Assembly: GCA_039970095.1 (NCBI GenBank) | Contig: JBDVMP010000059.1 | Coordinates: 39,662-103,661, forward strand | Reading direction: 5' to 3' | DNA length: 64,000 bases | Origin: JAMZMI01 sp039970095 | GTDB taxonomy: Bacteria; Bacteroidota; Bacteroidia; Cytophagales; Cyclobacteriaceae | Shown here: piece by piece, positions 51,509 to 62,900 of the stretch | Position numbering within the stretch: position 1 is the first letter of the stretch | Layout of the letters: the number at the start of each line of letters is the position of its first letter | Translations under genes and position numbers: made by a program | Notes under the pieces: generated by a model | Told to the model about the DNA's origin: nothing | Seen by the model: the letters and a program-made list of their open reading frames with translations, nothing else | Database searches by the model: none

Positions 51509-54457
51509 ATGAATAGAAGTTTACTCTATGTAATGACGCTTCTTTTGACTGTATCCGTATGGGCGCAGGAGCGAACAGTTACAGGAACAGTGACAGATGC
51601 CGGAACAGGAGAGACAGTTCCAGGTGCTAGTGTCCTCGTCAAGGGAACATCTAGCGGTACGATCACCGACTTTGATGGGAAATATAGTCTATCAGTAAGT
51701 GATAACACAGTCCTTCAATTTTCTTTTGTGGGTTACACTGCGCAGGAAGTTGAAGTTGGAAACAGGTCAGTTATCAATGTTTCAATGGAATTGAATGTTG
51801 AGGAGCTTTCTGAAGTAGTTGTTGTTGGGTATGGTACTCAGGATAAAAAGGAGATCACTTCTTCAGTGGTGACCTTGGATGAGGCACAATTCAACAAGGG
51901 AAATGTGAATGACCCTTCGCAATTGCTTCAAGGTAAGGTTCCTGGTCTATCTATCTACAATAAAGGTGGCGACCCAAATGCGACTTCTACTATCCGTTTG
52001 AGAGGTATCTCAACTGTAGGGGCAAATACTGAACCTTTGGTGGTAGTTGATGGAGTTATCGGTGCTTCTCTTAGTAACGTTGATCCCAATGACATTGCAA
52101 CCATCAATGTTCTAAAAGATGGTTCTGCCGCAGCTATCTACGGTAGTAGAGGCTCTAGTGGTGTTATATTGGTAACTACCAAGTCTGGTAAAAGAGGCTC
52201 TGGAGTAAATGCCTCATACAATACCTACATGGCGGTGGCTAAAATTGCCAATCAGCAGCCTGTAATGAACAAATCTGAATATATCAGCGCAGGAGGTAAT
52301 GACCTGGGCTCTGAAACAGATTGGATTGATGAAGTAACCAGAAATGGTATTTCTGCGGTTCACAATGTGGCAATATCAGGAGGAGCGGAAAATACAACTT
52401 TCCGTCTATCTACCAACTTTAGAAATGTAGATGGTATCCTTAGAAAATCAGGATTTGATCAAATCAATGCTCGAGCAAATATCAATCACTATGCGCTAAA
52501 TGATAAGTTGAATATCAACTTCAACATGTCGCTGACCGAAAGACAGTCTAACTACTCTTTCAATGAGGCATTGAGATATGCGGTGCTTTACAATCCTACT
52601 GCCCCAATTACCAATGATGATGGTAGCTACTTTCAGGCGATCTTATTTGATAACTTCAATCCGGTTGCAATCGTAGAGCAAAATCAAAACCTTGGTAAAA
52701 AGAAAGATCTAAACTTCAACACTCAAATTTCTTACAATATTCTTGAAGAATTATCTGTAACTGCAAACTATGCCAAGCAATACGGAAATGACATTCGCGG
52801 TGAGTATTACCCTAGAACATCTTTCTTTAGAGGATTGAATAGAGGTGGTTTGGCAAGAAGGTCTGTTTCTGATAAGGAATTCACATTGTTCGAGTCTTTC
52901 GCTACATATACCAATTCATTTGGTAAAATTGATTTCACTGCTTCAGCAGGTTACTCTTTTCAGGAAGAGACCGATGAGTATTTTGTGCTTCAGCTAGGTG
53001 ATTTTCCTTCTGATCAGCTTGGATTCAATGCCCTGGAAGACTCAAGAAATATTCTTACAGGTGGAGCAAGCTTGATCGAAATTTTGAGTAACTCATCTCC
53101 TGATGCGAGGATTATTGCATTCTTCGGAAGGGTTAACATGACATTTGATGACGGTATTTTCTTCAACGCTTCATTGAGAAGAGAAGGATCGACCAAGTTG
53201 GGAGCTGACAACCAATGGGGAATTTTCCCCGCTGTTGGTGTGGGAGCAGATGTTACCAAGTATGTTGATTTAGGCCCAGTTAACCAATTGAAGTTTAGAG
53301 CAGGTTATGGAGTGACGGGATCACTTCCTTCACAATCTGGTCTTGCTCAGGATTTGTACGACTACACATTCCAGGCGGGTGATTATGAGTATACAAGAGG
53401 TGCTAACCCTGATCTTGGTTGGGAAGAAAAGGCTGAGATCAACGTAGGTATTGACTTTGGTATGATGAACAATAAATTGACAGGTTCAATCGATGTTTAT
53501 ACCAGAGATATCAATGACTTTATTTTAGAAAGAGAAGTTGATATCGCAGTTTTCGGATTTGAAAGACAATTCCAAAATGCCGGTAAGTTGAATACCAAAG
53601 GATTCGAGGTTGCTTTGAATTATGCGGCTATCGAAAATGCGGACTTCACCTGGAATACGGGAATTGTTACTTCTTCTTACAAAACTACACTTGAAGAATA
53701 TGTAATTGACGAGTCTATGAGGGGTAACCTCGGAGCACCTGGTCAAAACTCAACCAACATGGTAAGAGTGAAAGTAGGTGAGGAAATTGGCCAAATCTGG
53801 GGACCTGTATTTACAGGAAACATAGACGATAGTGGCGCTCCAATCATGAAAGATGTGAATGGAGATGGAACTGTAAATGCGGCTCAGGGATCTGCACTTG
53901 CTGATGATGGAGACTTTACGGAACTAGGAAACGGTATTCCGGATCTTGAACTAGGCTGGACTAACCAGGTGACATTCAAGAACTGGGATTTGAATGCTTT
54001 CTTTAGAGGTGCCTTTGGCCATAGCCTTGTAAACACTTACAGAGCCTTTTATGAGCCAATAGATCCAGGTGCGATCAATTCATACAACAGGATTAAGTCT
54101 GATAAGCAGATTCCAGAATTGACTTCTGCTCAGTTTAGTTCACTATATGTGGAAAAGGCGAACTTTATTAGACTGGATAATATCACACTAGGATACAACT
54201 TCAATCTAAAAGACGGATCTGCATTTAAGAGCATCAGAGCTTACGGAAGCATTCAAAATGCTTTTACAATCACTGACTATGCTGGTATTGATCCTGAGCC
54301 GGTTTTGGCTGATAAAGGTCCCGTTGATAATGGTGGAAGGTTTGAAGACGAATTTGGTTTGGAGAGACTTTCAGATGTATTGGTAACTGGAATTGACAGG
54401 AGAAACAACTACTTCACAGCCAGGACTTTCACAGTTGGTATCAATGTTGAATTTTAA
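51509..54457 (+). CDS. SusC/RagA-family TonB-dependent outer-membrane receptor
   Basis: This 982-residue protein starts with a signal peptide (MNRSLLYVMTLLLTVSVWAQ), followed by the carboxypeptidase-D-like domain (TVTGTVTDAGTGETVPGASV), plug motifs (EVVVVGYG, IYGSRGSSGVILVTTKSGK) and a barrel ending in TVGINVEF. The gene is controlled from the region holding the LacI operators and is followed by its SusD partner after 14 bp. Confidence 0.96.
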   Translation: MNRSLLYVMTLLLTVSVWAQERTVTGTVTDAGTGETVPGASVLVKGTSSGTITDFDGKYSLSVSDNTVLQFSFVGYTAQEVEVGNRSVINVSMELNVEELSEVVVVGYGTQDKKEITSSVVTLDEAQFNKGNVNDPSQLLQGKVPGLSIYNKGGDPNATSTIRLRGISTVGANTEPLVVVDGVIGASLSNVDPNDIATINVLKDGSAAAIYGSRGSSGVILVTTKSGKRGSGVNASYNTYMAVAKIANQQPVMNKSEYISAGGNDLGSETDWIDEVTRNGISAVHNVAISGGAENTTFRLSTNFRNVDGILRKSGFDQINARANINHYALNDKLNINFNMSLTERQSNYSFNEALRYAVLYNPTAPITNDDGSYFQAILFDNFNPVAIVEQNQNLGKKKDLNFNTQISYNILEELSVTANYAKQYGNDIRGEYYPRTSFFRGLNRGGLARRSVSDKEFTLFESFATYTNSFGKIDFTASAGYSFQEETDEYFVLQLGDFPSDQLGFNALEDSRNILTGGASLIEILSNSSPDARIIAFFGRVNMTFDDGIFFNASLRREGSTKLGADNQWGIFPAVGVGADVTKYVDLGPVNQLKFRAGYGVTGSLPSQSGLAQDLYDYTFQAGDYEYTRGANPDLGWEEKAEINVGIDFGMMNNKLTGSIDVYTRDINDFILEREVDIAVFGFERQFQNAGKLNTKGFEVALNYAAIENADFTWNTGIVTSSYKTTLEEYVIDESMRGNLGAPGQNSTNMVRVKVGEEIGQIWGPVFTGNIDDSGAPIMKDVNGDGTVNAAQGSALADDGDFTELGNGIPDLELGWTNQVTFKNWDLNAFFRGAFGHSLVNTYRAFYEPIDPGAINSYNRIKSDKQIPELTSAQFSSLYVEKANFIRLDNITLGYNFNLKDGSAFKSIRAYGSIQNAFTITDYAGIDPEPVLADKGPVDNGGRFEDEFGLERLSDVLVTGIDRRNNYFTARTFTVGINVEF

Positions 54458-54471
54458 TAAAGCAATCAACG

Positions 54472-55998
54472 ATGAAAAACATATTTAAAATAGCATTATT
54501 ATCTTCCCTACTGGTATTCGGCTATGGCTGTACAGATTTGGAAGAGGATTTGAAAGGGGATTACAGCGAGGATCCGGGAGAGCCAGCTGCAAGAAAGGGT
54601 AATAGTCCCAATGTGAACAAAGATCAACCCGCAGATGGTCTTGGCGCGGCTTTCGGTCGTTTGTTTAACGGTACCGCTAACCACGGTAGCTACTTCTCTA
54701 TTTCCGAGATATCTTCAGACGAAGCGATCATTACCCAAAAAGGTGGAGACTGGTTTGATGGCGGTATCTGGATAGATATGCATCAGCATACATGGCAGTC
54801 AACAAATGATGGATTCAATAACGCATGGAATGATATCTATGGCGGTATTGGTCAGTGTAATGACTTGTTGGATGCTGGGCAAAACGCTGAAGGAACAGCA
54901 CAACTGAGAACGCTGCGTGCTTATTACTATTGGAGGTTGCTTGACCTTTACGGTAGAGTAAAGATCACAACAACTCCTGGAGTGGATGTGGCTCAATCCG
55001 ATAGGGCTGACGTATATGCCTTTGTTGAGACTGAATTGTTAGCTGCTATTCCAGACCTATCTACAAGCCTGCAAGGTTATGGTAGAGTAAACCAGGCTGG
55101 TGCTTATGCGTTGCTTTCAAGATTGTACCTGAATGCTGAAGTATATACAGGAACAGCAGAGTGGCAAAAAGCCATCGATGCAGCTGATGAGGTGATCAAC
55201 TCAGGTCTTTACGATCTTGACAGTGATTATGCGTCAGTTTTTGCTCCCGATAACGTTGAGAATATCGAGCATATTTGGGTGGTTCCTTTTGATCAGGCAA
55301 CTGGCACGAATATGAACTTCGCGCAGATGACGCTTCATTATCCAAGTCAGTTGACTTATGACCTGGCCTCACAGCCATGGAACGGTTACTCTACCATGGA
55401 AGAATTCTACAATTCTTATGAGGATGGAGACACTAGAAAAGAAAACAACTTCATAGTTGGAGAGCAATTTTCTCTTGATGGTACTCCTATTCTTGATTTG
55501 GCTTTTGATAAAGCAGATCCGGATGGAGCTCCAATCAATTACACACCAGCTATCAATGAGTTGTTTCCTAATGGAAGCCGTCAGGCTGGAGCAAGGCTTG
55601 GTAAGTTTAGTTTCAAAATTGGGCAACAAGACAACATGGATAATGACTATCCGCTATTCAGATATGGCGAGGTTTTGTTAAACAAAGCTGAGGCTTTGGC
55701 TAGAATGAACGGGTTTGGTGATGGTGATGCATTGGCGTTAGTTAACCAACTAAGATCCAGAGCAGGTGTAAGTGCTTTTGGTACGCTGACAGAGGCTGAC
55801 CTCCTTGCCGAAAGAGGCAGAGAGATGTTTATGGAAGCGAGCAGAAGAACTGACTTGATTAGGTTTGGCACTTGGGGAGACGCATGGGAGTTTAAAAACG
55901 CTCACGGCAACCCTAACCTGAATGTATTCCCTATTCCGAATGCGGCGATCCTTGCAGCAGATGCAGCGTTCCCGTTAACTCAGAATACTGGATATTAA
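54472..55998 (+). CDS. SusD/RagB-family lipoprotein
   Basis: This 508-residue protein has a lipoprotein signal (lipobox VFGYGC, Cys20) and the RagB/SusD helical core, including a TPR-like region RTLRAYYYWRLLDLYGRV (about 145-165), QAGAYALLSRLYLNAEVY, and the C-terminal SusD domain with R-Y-G-E-V-L-L-N-K-A-E-A and RGREMFMEASRRTDLIRFG. It forms the binding lid of the upstream SusC. The terminator 22 bp after the stop ends the SusCD unit. Confidence 0.95.
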   Translation: MKNIFKIALLSSLLVFGYGCTDLEEDLKGDYSEDPGEPAARKGNSPNVNKDQPADGLGAAFGRLFNGTANHGSYFSISEISSDEAIITQKGGDWFDGGIWIDMHQHTWQSTNDGFNNAWNDIYGGIGQCNDLLDAGQNAEGTAQLRTLRAYYYWRLLDLYGRVKITTTPGVDVAQSDRADVYAFVETELLAAIPDLSTSLQGYGRVNQAGAYALLSRLYLNAEVYTGTAEWQKAIDAADEVINSGLYDLDSDYASVFAPDNVENIEHIWVVPFDQATGTNMNFAQMTLHYPSQLTYDLASQPWNGYSTMEEFYNSYEDGDTRKENNFIVGEQFSLDGTPILDLAFDKADPDGAPINYTPAINELFPNGSRQAGARLGKFSFKIGQQDNMDNDYPLFRYGEVLLNKAEALARMNGFGDGDALALVNQLRSRAGVSAFGTLTEADLLAERGREMFMEASRRTDLIRFGTWGDAWEFKNAHGNPNLNVFPIPNAAILAADAAFPLTQNTGY

Positions 55999-56020
55999 TA
56001 ATTAAGTTATTGAATAACCA

Positions 56021-56056
56021 AAGGGGTTACCGTAGCTTTACGGTAGCCCTTTTTGT
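56021..56056 (+). terminator. Rho-independent terminator after the second SusD gene
   Basis: GGGGTTACCGTA pairs with TACGGTAGCCC around GCTT (56023-56050, one wobble or mismatch), followed by TTTTTG. It is just 6 bp before the next start codon, so readthrough may feed the downstream genes. Confidence 0.88.
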
Positions 56057-56062
56057 TTGGTC

Positions 56063-59000
56063 ATGCTAGCGAAAACCTCTCGATTTTTCTTTGTTTTATC
56101 TGTATTGATTTCAGCATGCTCGGTTTCTGAGCAAGAGTCGCCCCTCTTCGAACTGATGGGGCAGGGTTCATGGATGACTTTTAAAAATGACCTTGCCTAC
56201 ACTGAAGAATTTAACCCTTATACCTATCGCAATTTCTACAATGGAGGAGGAGTTGCATTAGCAGATATTAACAATGACGGACTGCTCGATATTTACTTTA
56301 CAGGAAATATTCAAGACAATAAACTTTACCTCAACCGAGGAAACTGGCAGTTCGAAGATATTACTGAAAGCGCCGGTGTAGCCTGCTCAGGCATATGGTC
56401 TTCTGGAGCCACATTCGTGGATATTAACGCGGACGGATGGCTGGATTTATATGTTTGTAAATCGGGAAAACCCGGAGGAGCAAACAGGCACAACGAACTC
56501 TTTATCAACAATGGGGACCTCACATTTTCGGAGAAATCACAGCAATACGGGTTGGATCTTACGGGATTGTCAAGTCATGCGGCTTTTTTCGATTATGATA
56601 AAGACGGAGATCTGGACTGCTACATATTGAGTAATTCAGTAAGATCGGTTGGTGCTTTTGATCTGATTGAAGATCAAAGAAAAAGACCTGATGAAAGCGG
56701 TGGAGGAAATAAATTCATGAAAAATAACAATGGCCAATTTGTAGATTTTACTGATGAGGCCAATATTTATTCCAGTGCGATAGGTTTTGGACTTGGGATT
56801 ACTTTGAGCGATTTCAACGGAGATAGCTGGGTTGATATTTTCATATCCAATGATTTTTTCGAAAAGGATTATTTGTATCTCAATGATCAAAATGGAGCTT
56901 TTATAGAATCTTCAGAATCAGAATTGCAAAGCACAAGCATGGGCTCTATGGGGGCAGATGCCGCTGATCTCAACAATGACAACCTGCCTGATATCATAGT
57001 GACAGAAATGCTGCCCGCTACATTGCCCCGTATGCGTACAAAAACTGTCTTTGAATCGTGGGATAAACATAAGCTAGCTAAAGAAAAGGGGTACGCCAAT
57101 CAGTTTTCAAGGAATGTGTTACAAAGAAATCTGGAGTCTATAGGTTTTGCCGAAGTGGGAAGATATTCTGGTGTTTCAGCTACTGAGTGGAGCTGGGGCG
57201 CACTGATTTTTGACATGGACAATGACGGCTTCAAGGATATTTTCATTAGCAATGGTATATACAAAGACTTGCTCGATCGCGACTATCTGGCCTATACCGC
57301 CAACGACCAGAATGTTCGCAACATCCTGCAAAGCGAAGGTCAAGGCATTATAGATTTGATTGATTTGATGCCATCGGGAGCTGTCTCAAACTTTGCTTTC
57401 CAAAATAAGGGAAGTTTTGACTTTGAAAATAAGGCCGAAGATTGGGGGCTTGCTCAGGAAAGCTTTAGCAATGGCAGTGCCTACGGTGACCTGGATAATG
57501 ACGGTGACCTGGATCTGGTGGTGAACAATGTCAATATGCCGTCTTGGGTATATCGCAACAATACTGACACAGCAACCAATCGCAGTTTGCAGGTTTTGCT
57601 GAAGGAAAAATCAAAAAACACTTTTGGCGTTGGGGCTAAGGTGACAGCATATGTTGGGGAAAATTCACACACGGTAGATCATTTTCCGTCACGCGGGTTT
57701 GAGAGTTCCGTTGATTATACCCTTCACTTGGGTTTGGGCACTGCCCAGATGGTAGATTCATTGGTCATAATTTGGCCAACCGATGAAATACAGAAAATCT
57801 ACAATGTGGCCACAAATCAAAAACTGGAGATAGAGAAGGCGGAAAACCTGCCTAAAAAGCGAATAAATACCTCTCTAAATTCAAACGCTCTGCAGACCTC
57901 CGGGGTTGAAATACCTTTTAGCCATCAGGAAAACAATTTTGTGGATTTCGACCGGGATAGATTATTGCCGCAAATGCTTCACAATCACGGCCCGGCTATT
58001 GCAAAAGCAGATGTAAACAGCGATGGCCGTGATGATTTTTATATAGGAGGAGCAAAAGAATCTGAGGGAGGGCTTTTCATTCAAACCAATAGTGGATTTG
58101 TACAGTCCTTTCAGTCCTCATTGGTGAACGCGAAAACTTCTGAGGATACAGATAATATATTTTTTGACTGTGATGGTGATGGTGACATGGACTTATATGT
58201 GGCCTCCGGTGGGCGTGCATTTTCTAAAAGCTCGTCTGCGCTCAGGGATAGACTTTACATCAACGATGGTCGGGGCAATTTCTCCATAGAAAAAGACAGA
58301 CTTCCATTCAAAACCTATTTTAGTACAGCAGTTGTCATCAATGCAGATTTTGATAATGATGGTGATCAGGACCTTTTTGTAGGTGAGCGATATCACCCTT
58401 TCCGCTACGGAGAAAAGGTAAGGGGCTACCTGCTGCAAAACGATGGAAACGGGTATTTTAAAGATGTGACAAAACAAATGTGTGCTGATTTACTCACTCT
58501 GCCCATGATCACGGATGCGGCATGGTCTGATATTAATTCCGACGGGAATTTGGATCTAGTGCTTAGCACAGAGTGGGGAGCCGTTCATATATTCTTAAAT
58601 AATGATTCCGGTTTCGCCAATAAAACAATGTCGCTTGGCATTTCGGACTACTCCGGCTGGTGGAATACAATTGCTACTTTGGATATTGACCGGGATGGAG
58701 ATCAGGATATTATAGCCGGAAACCATGGTCAAAACTCCTTCTTCAAGGATTCTACTCGACTATATATGGATGATTTTGACGATAATGGAACCACAGATTA
58801 TATCGTTTGTCACAAAATTGAAAATAAGTTTTACCCCATTGCTGATCGTGATGAACTGATCAAGCAACTGCCCGGGCTTAAGAAAAAAATACTTCACTTC
58901 AGTGATTATGCTCACATGGATGTTGTGGATCTTTTAGGTGAAGACCATTTGAAAAACGCTGAGGTATTAGAAGCATCAACACTGGGCTCGTCCATTTTTA

Positions 59001-59338
59001 TAAATGAGGGTTCCAGATTTGTCAGGAGAAATCTTCCGGCTGAACTTCAATTATCCCCAATCTATTCGATTGTGTCCGAAGACTTGAATAACGATGGTTT
59101 TGAAGATGTGATTTTTGGGGGGAATCAATATTTGGTAAAGCCACAATTCGGAAGATATGACGCACTACCTGTAACTATTTGGTACGGAGATGAAAATATG
59201 CTGGATACTCCAAACCTGGAAATGACAGGGGTGTTCGGACAAATCCGGGATATTGAATTTATTAGTCACCCGGAAGGGCAGTTGGTTTTATTTGGAATTA
59301 ATGACGAACAAATAGGAGTTTATGAAATCAAAAAGTAG
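56063..59338 (+). CDS. FG-GAP/VCBS repeat lipoprotein with ASPIC/UnbV domain (1)
   Basis: The ATG at 56063 gives a lipoprotein signal (MLAKTSRFFFVLSVLISAC). The ~1091-residue protein carries about fourteen FG-GAP-type calcium loops of the form D-x-N/D-x-D-G-x-x-D (ADINNDGLLD, FDYDKDGDLD, FDMDNDGFKD, GDLDNDGDLD, ADVNSDGRDD, ADFDNDGDQD). An ASPIC/UnbV domain lies at about 505-585 (GVGAKVTAYVG, SRGFESSVDYTLHLGLG, IIWPTDE). Proteins of this type (CRTAC1-like) follow SusC/SusD genes in many Bacteroidota and may bind or hold the substrate; no catalytic residue is known. It overlaps the next gene by 17 bp. Confidence 0.85.
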   Translation: MLAKTSRFFFVLSVLISACSVSEQESPLFELMGQGSWMTFKNDLAYTEEFNPYTYRNFYNGGGVALADINNDGLLDIYFTGNIQDNKLYLNRGNWQFEDITESAGVACSGIWSSGATFVDINADGWLDLYVCKSGKPGGANRHNELFINNGDLTFSEKSQQYGLDLTGLSSHAAFFDYDKDGDLDCYILSNSVRSVGAFDLIEDQRKRPDESGGGNKFMKNNNGQFVDFTDEANIYSSAIGFGLGITLSDFNGDSWVDIFISNDFFEKDYLYLNDQNGAFIESSESELQSTSMGSMGADAADLNNDNLPDIIVTEMLPATLPRMRTKTVFESWDKHKLAKEKGYANQFSRNVLQRNLESIGFAEVGRYSGVSATEWSWGALIFDMDNDGFKDIFISNGIYKDLLDRDYLAYTANDQNVRNILQSEGQGIIDLIDLMPSGAVSNFAFQNKGSFDFENKAEDWGLAQESFSNGSAYGDLDNDGDLDLVVNNVNMPSWVYRNNTDTATNRSLQVLLKEKSKNTFGVGAKVTAYVGENSHTVDHFPSRGFESSVDYTLHLGLGTAQMVDSLVIIWPTDEIQKIYNVATNQKLEIEKAENLPKKRINTSLNSNALQTSGVEIPFSHQENNFVDFDRDRLLPQMLHNHGPAIAKADVNSDGRDDFYIGGAKESEGGLFIQTNSGFVQSFQSSLVNAKTSEDTDNIFFDCDGDGDMDLYVASGGRAFSKSSSALRDRLYINDGRGNFSIEKDRLPFKTYFSTAVVINADFDNDGDQDLFVGERYHPFRYGEKVRGYLLQNDGNGYFKDVTKQMCADLLTLPMITDAAWSDINSDGNLDLVLSTEWGAVHIFLNNDSGFANKTMSLGISDYSGWWNTIATLDIDRDGDQDIIAGNHGQNSFFKDSTRLYMDDFDDNGTTDYIVCHKIENKFYPIADRDELIKQLPGLKKKILHFSDYAHMDVVDLLGEDHLKNAEVLEASTLGSSIFINEGSRFVRRNLPAELQLSPIYSIVSEDLNNDGFEDVIFGGNQYLVKPQFGRYDALPVTIWYGDENMLDTPNLEMTGVFGQIRDIEFISHPEGQLVLFGINDEQIGVYEIKK

Positions 59339-59903
59339 TTGGATAGTTTTTTTGGGAGCCATGTTTTTGATGTTCGGGTGTGTTGAGTCAGAGTACTCCC
59401 GCACGGTCAAAAGAGAACTAGCGTCTGGGGAGAGGTATGATTCACTGTTTCTCACTTTTCAGTTTGGCGATCAGCGAAGAGCGTTCTTTTCCAAAGGCTG
59501 GATTCAAAACAGTGAAGGCCTGATCAAACAAGGGCCGCAAAACAAAAACGTGGAGTACATGCTTGGCGAAAGCAAGCCGGGGATTTCTCCCATCAGAATG
59601 CTGTTCTATCCTCGGTTTACCGAAGATGACCAACTACATATCATGGACTTGTCTTTTCAATACCTCACATGGAGCCCAACCACTGATAAGTTTAATTCAG
59701 ACAAGCTCGTTCCGATCGTTTGCGATACATTGATGAACTGGTATGGCGGCAACCCTTTTATCCAAATAGATGGGGAAGAGGGGCAGGAAGACATTTGGGT
59801 GAAGGTGGACGGAAACAGACAAATATCCTTGAGTGTTAGCGATATCCAAACATTGGAAGGAAAAATAGAAGATCTATCAGTGAAATATAAAGACGGATTT
59901 TAG
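59322..59903 (+). CDS. lipoprotein between two UnbV genes, unknown function
   Basis: This 193-residue protein begins with a signal peptide and lipobox LMFGC (about Cys20); a beta-rich mature domain follows with no recognized motif except two aromatic stretches (FQYLTWSPTTD, MNWYGGNPFIQ). It overlaps the first UnbV gene by 17 bp and is followed by the second after 13 bp, so it is a fixed member of the locus. No family could be named. Confidence 0.65.
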   Translation: MKSKSSWIVFLGAMFLMFGCVESEYSRTVKRELASGERYDSLFLTFQFGDQRRAFFSKGWIQNSEGLIKQGPQNKNVEYMLGESKPGISPIRMLFYPRFTEDDQLHIMDLSFQYLTWSPTTDKFNSDKLVPIVCDTLMNWYGGNPFIQIDGEEGQEDIWVKVDGNRQISLSVSDIQTLEGKIEDLSVKYKDGF

Positions 59904-59916
59904 AAGCAGGAATATC

Positions 59917-62900
59917 ATGAAATTATCCATACAAAAAATTACTCCTATATGTTTCGGGCTTTTGGTTTTGGCGTGTTCAGAACCGAAAAAAGATACGGTA
60001 TTTCAGCTTTTGCAACCATCAGAATCAGGGATAGATTTCCGAAATGACCTGACCTATGACGAAGAGTTCAATGTTTATACCTATCGGAATTATTACAATG
60101 GTGGTGGTGTTTCGGTGGGCGACATCAATCAGGATGGACTGGTTGATATTTACTTCACATCTAATCTGAACGCCAACAAACTTTACCTGAACAAGGGCAA
60201 TTTCAAATTTGAAGACATAACCGAATCTGCAGGTGTAGCGGGAACCCGAGCCTGGTCCACTGGAGTGACCATGGCTGATGTAAATGGCGATGGGTTGCTT
60301 GACATATACGTGTGTAACTCCGGAGACATCAAAGGGGATAACAAGCAGAATGAGCTTTTTATTAACAACGGAGACATGACTTTTACAGAGTCGGCTTCTG
60401 CTTTTGGTTTGGATGACAATGGGTACTCGACCCATGCTTCGTTTTTTGACTATGACAAAGACGGAGACCTGGATGCCTATATTCTCAACAACTCCTATCA
60501 GGCCATCGGCTCGTTTGACTTGCGTCGAAATGAGCGACCAAAGCGCGATCTTCTTGGTGGAGACAAACTCATGAGAAATGATGGTGGATTGTTTGTGGAT
60601 GTAAGTCAGGATGCTGGAATATATGGCAGTATTATTGGATTTGGGTTGGGAGTCACTGTCGGTGATGTCAACGGAGATAATTGGGATGACATATACGTTT
60701 CCAATGATTTTTTCGAGCGAGATTATCTCTATCTAAACAATCAAGACGGTACATTTAGCGAACAGCTCACCAATCAAATCAGGTCGATTAGTGCGGCCTC
60801 TATGGGAGCGGATTTGGCAGATATAAATAACGACGGTTACAACGATCTATTCGTCACTGAAATGCTGCCTTCAGACCATGAACGCCTCAAGTCGGTGACC
60901 ACTTTTGAGGATTGGACTAAGTATGAATACAATATTCAAAACGGGTATTATCATCAATACACCCGAAATACGTTTCAGCTAAATAATGGGGATAGCACGT
61001 TTAGCGAGATTGGAAGATTAGCAGGTGTAGAAGCTTCGGATTGGAGCTGGGGGGCACTGATTTTTGATTTCGAAAATGATGGAATGAAAGACCTTTTCAT
61101 TGCCAATGGCATCTATCAGGATTTGACAAATCAAGACTACCTCCAGTACATCTCAAATGAGGAAGTGCTCAAATCTGTAGTTACGAAAAACAATGTCGAT
61201 TACAAAAAATTGATTGATATCATACCTTCCAACCCAATCGAAAATCATGCTTACCAAAACCAGGGAAACTTAAAGTTTGAAAAACGAACGAGCCATTATG
61301 GTCTCAACCAACCCGGCTTTTCGAACGGGTCAGCTTACGGAGATTTAGACAATGACGGGGATCTTGATTTGGTGGTCAATAATGTCAACATGCAATCCTT
61401 CATCTATAAAAACACAACTGCTGATAAAGCCCAGGGTCACTATGTCAAATTTCAGTTTGAGGGGAATGAAGGAAACAGGTACGCCATTGGAGCAAAGGTC
61501 AAAGTGCGGCAGGGAGATGAGACATATTATGTGGAGCAGCAGCCTATCCGCGGGTTTCAGTCTAGTGTAGACCCAAGGCCAAACCTCGGGCTAAAAACCG
61601 CCGACCCGATCTCCATTTCCATTGTGTGGCCCAATGGTCAGGTATCCGAATTAACTGATGTGTCCGTTGATCAGACCATTACCATAAATCAGGCAAACGC
61701 TGGCGAAATGAAAAAAACACCAAATACTAAGTCGGAGAAAGTATTAAGGAAGGTTGATGCTCAGATGGATTTTGCCCATGTGGAAAATCGATTTGTAGAT
61801 TTTAATAGGGATCGGTTGCTTTATCACATGAATAGCACCGAAGCACCAAAGATCGCCGTGGCAGATATAGATGGTGATGGTTTTGAGGATGTTTTCATTG
61901 GCGGATCCAAGGGTTTTGCCGGGGCAATTCTAAAAGGCTCCAAAGCAGGCTATACTCGTGCAAACATCTCTGTTTTTGATGATGATAAAATCTCCGAAGA
62001 TGCACAGAGTGTGTTCTTTGATGCCGACGGTGATGGTGATATGGACTTATATGTTTGTAGTGGTGGGGTTGAGTTTTCACAATCATCTTCTGCGCTCAAA
62101 GACAGGCTTTATTTCAATGATGGTAAAGGAGGTTTTGTCAAGTCTGACCAAAATCTTCCTTCAGGAACAGCTTATGTGAGTTCATCTACCGTCAGTGTTT
62201 CTGATGTTGACGCTGATGGAGACATGGATTTGTTCGTGGGCGAGCGCATGAAGCCATTAAACTATGGAGAGCCATGTTCTGGGTTTCTCTTGATCAATGA
62301 CGGAGCTGGAAATTTTGTGGATAGAACGGCTGATCTTGCGCCGGACTTTTCTGGCTTAGGGATGATCACTGACGCCACGTTTTCAGACATAGATGGAGAT
62401 CAGGACGATGACTTGATGATTGTGGGTGAATTTATGGTCGTGACCATTTTTGAAAACAATGGAGGGGCATTCGTTCAGAAAACCACCGCACAAACAGCGG
62501 CCATGAGCGGGTGGTGGAAATCTGTTCACGCCGTGGATATTGACGGTGACGGAGATCTGGATTTTGTTTTAGGCAATCATGGACTCAACAGCCGCTTTCG
62601 TGCTTCCCGCACTCAACCGATTTCTCTTTATGTCAGCGATTTTGATAATAATGGATTTCGAGATCCCATTCTTACTGGATATGCCGCTGATGGCAAGGAG
62701 TACCCATATGCGCTTCGTCACAATCTCATCGATCAAATCAAAAGCCTGAAAAAGAATTTCCCGGATTACGAGTCTTTCAAAAAGGCCACCATCGATGTGG
62801 TATTTACACCTGAGCAGCTCAGTGCAGCTACCAAACTTACTGCCACTACTCTGGCTTCTACCATTTTGATCAATGATGGCAACTTCACTTTTTCCGTGAT

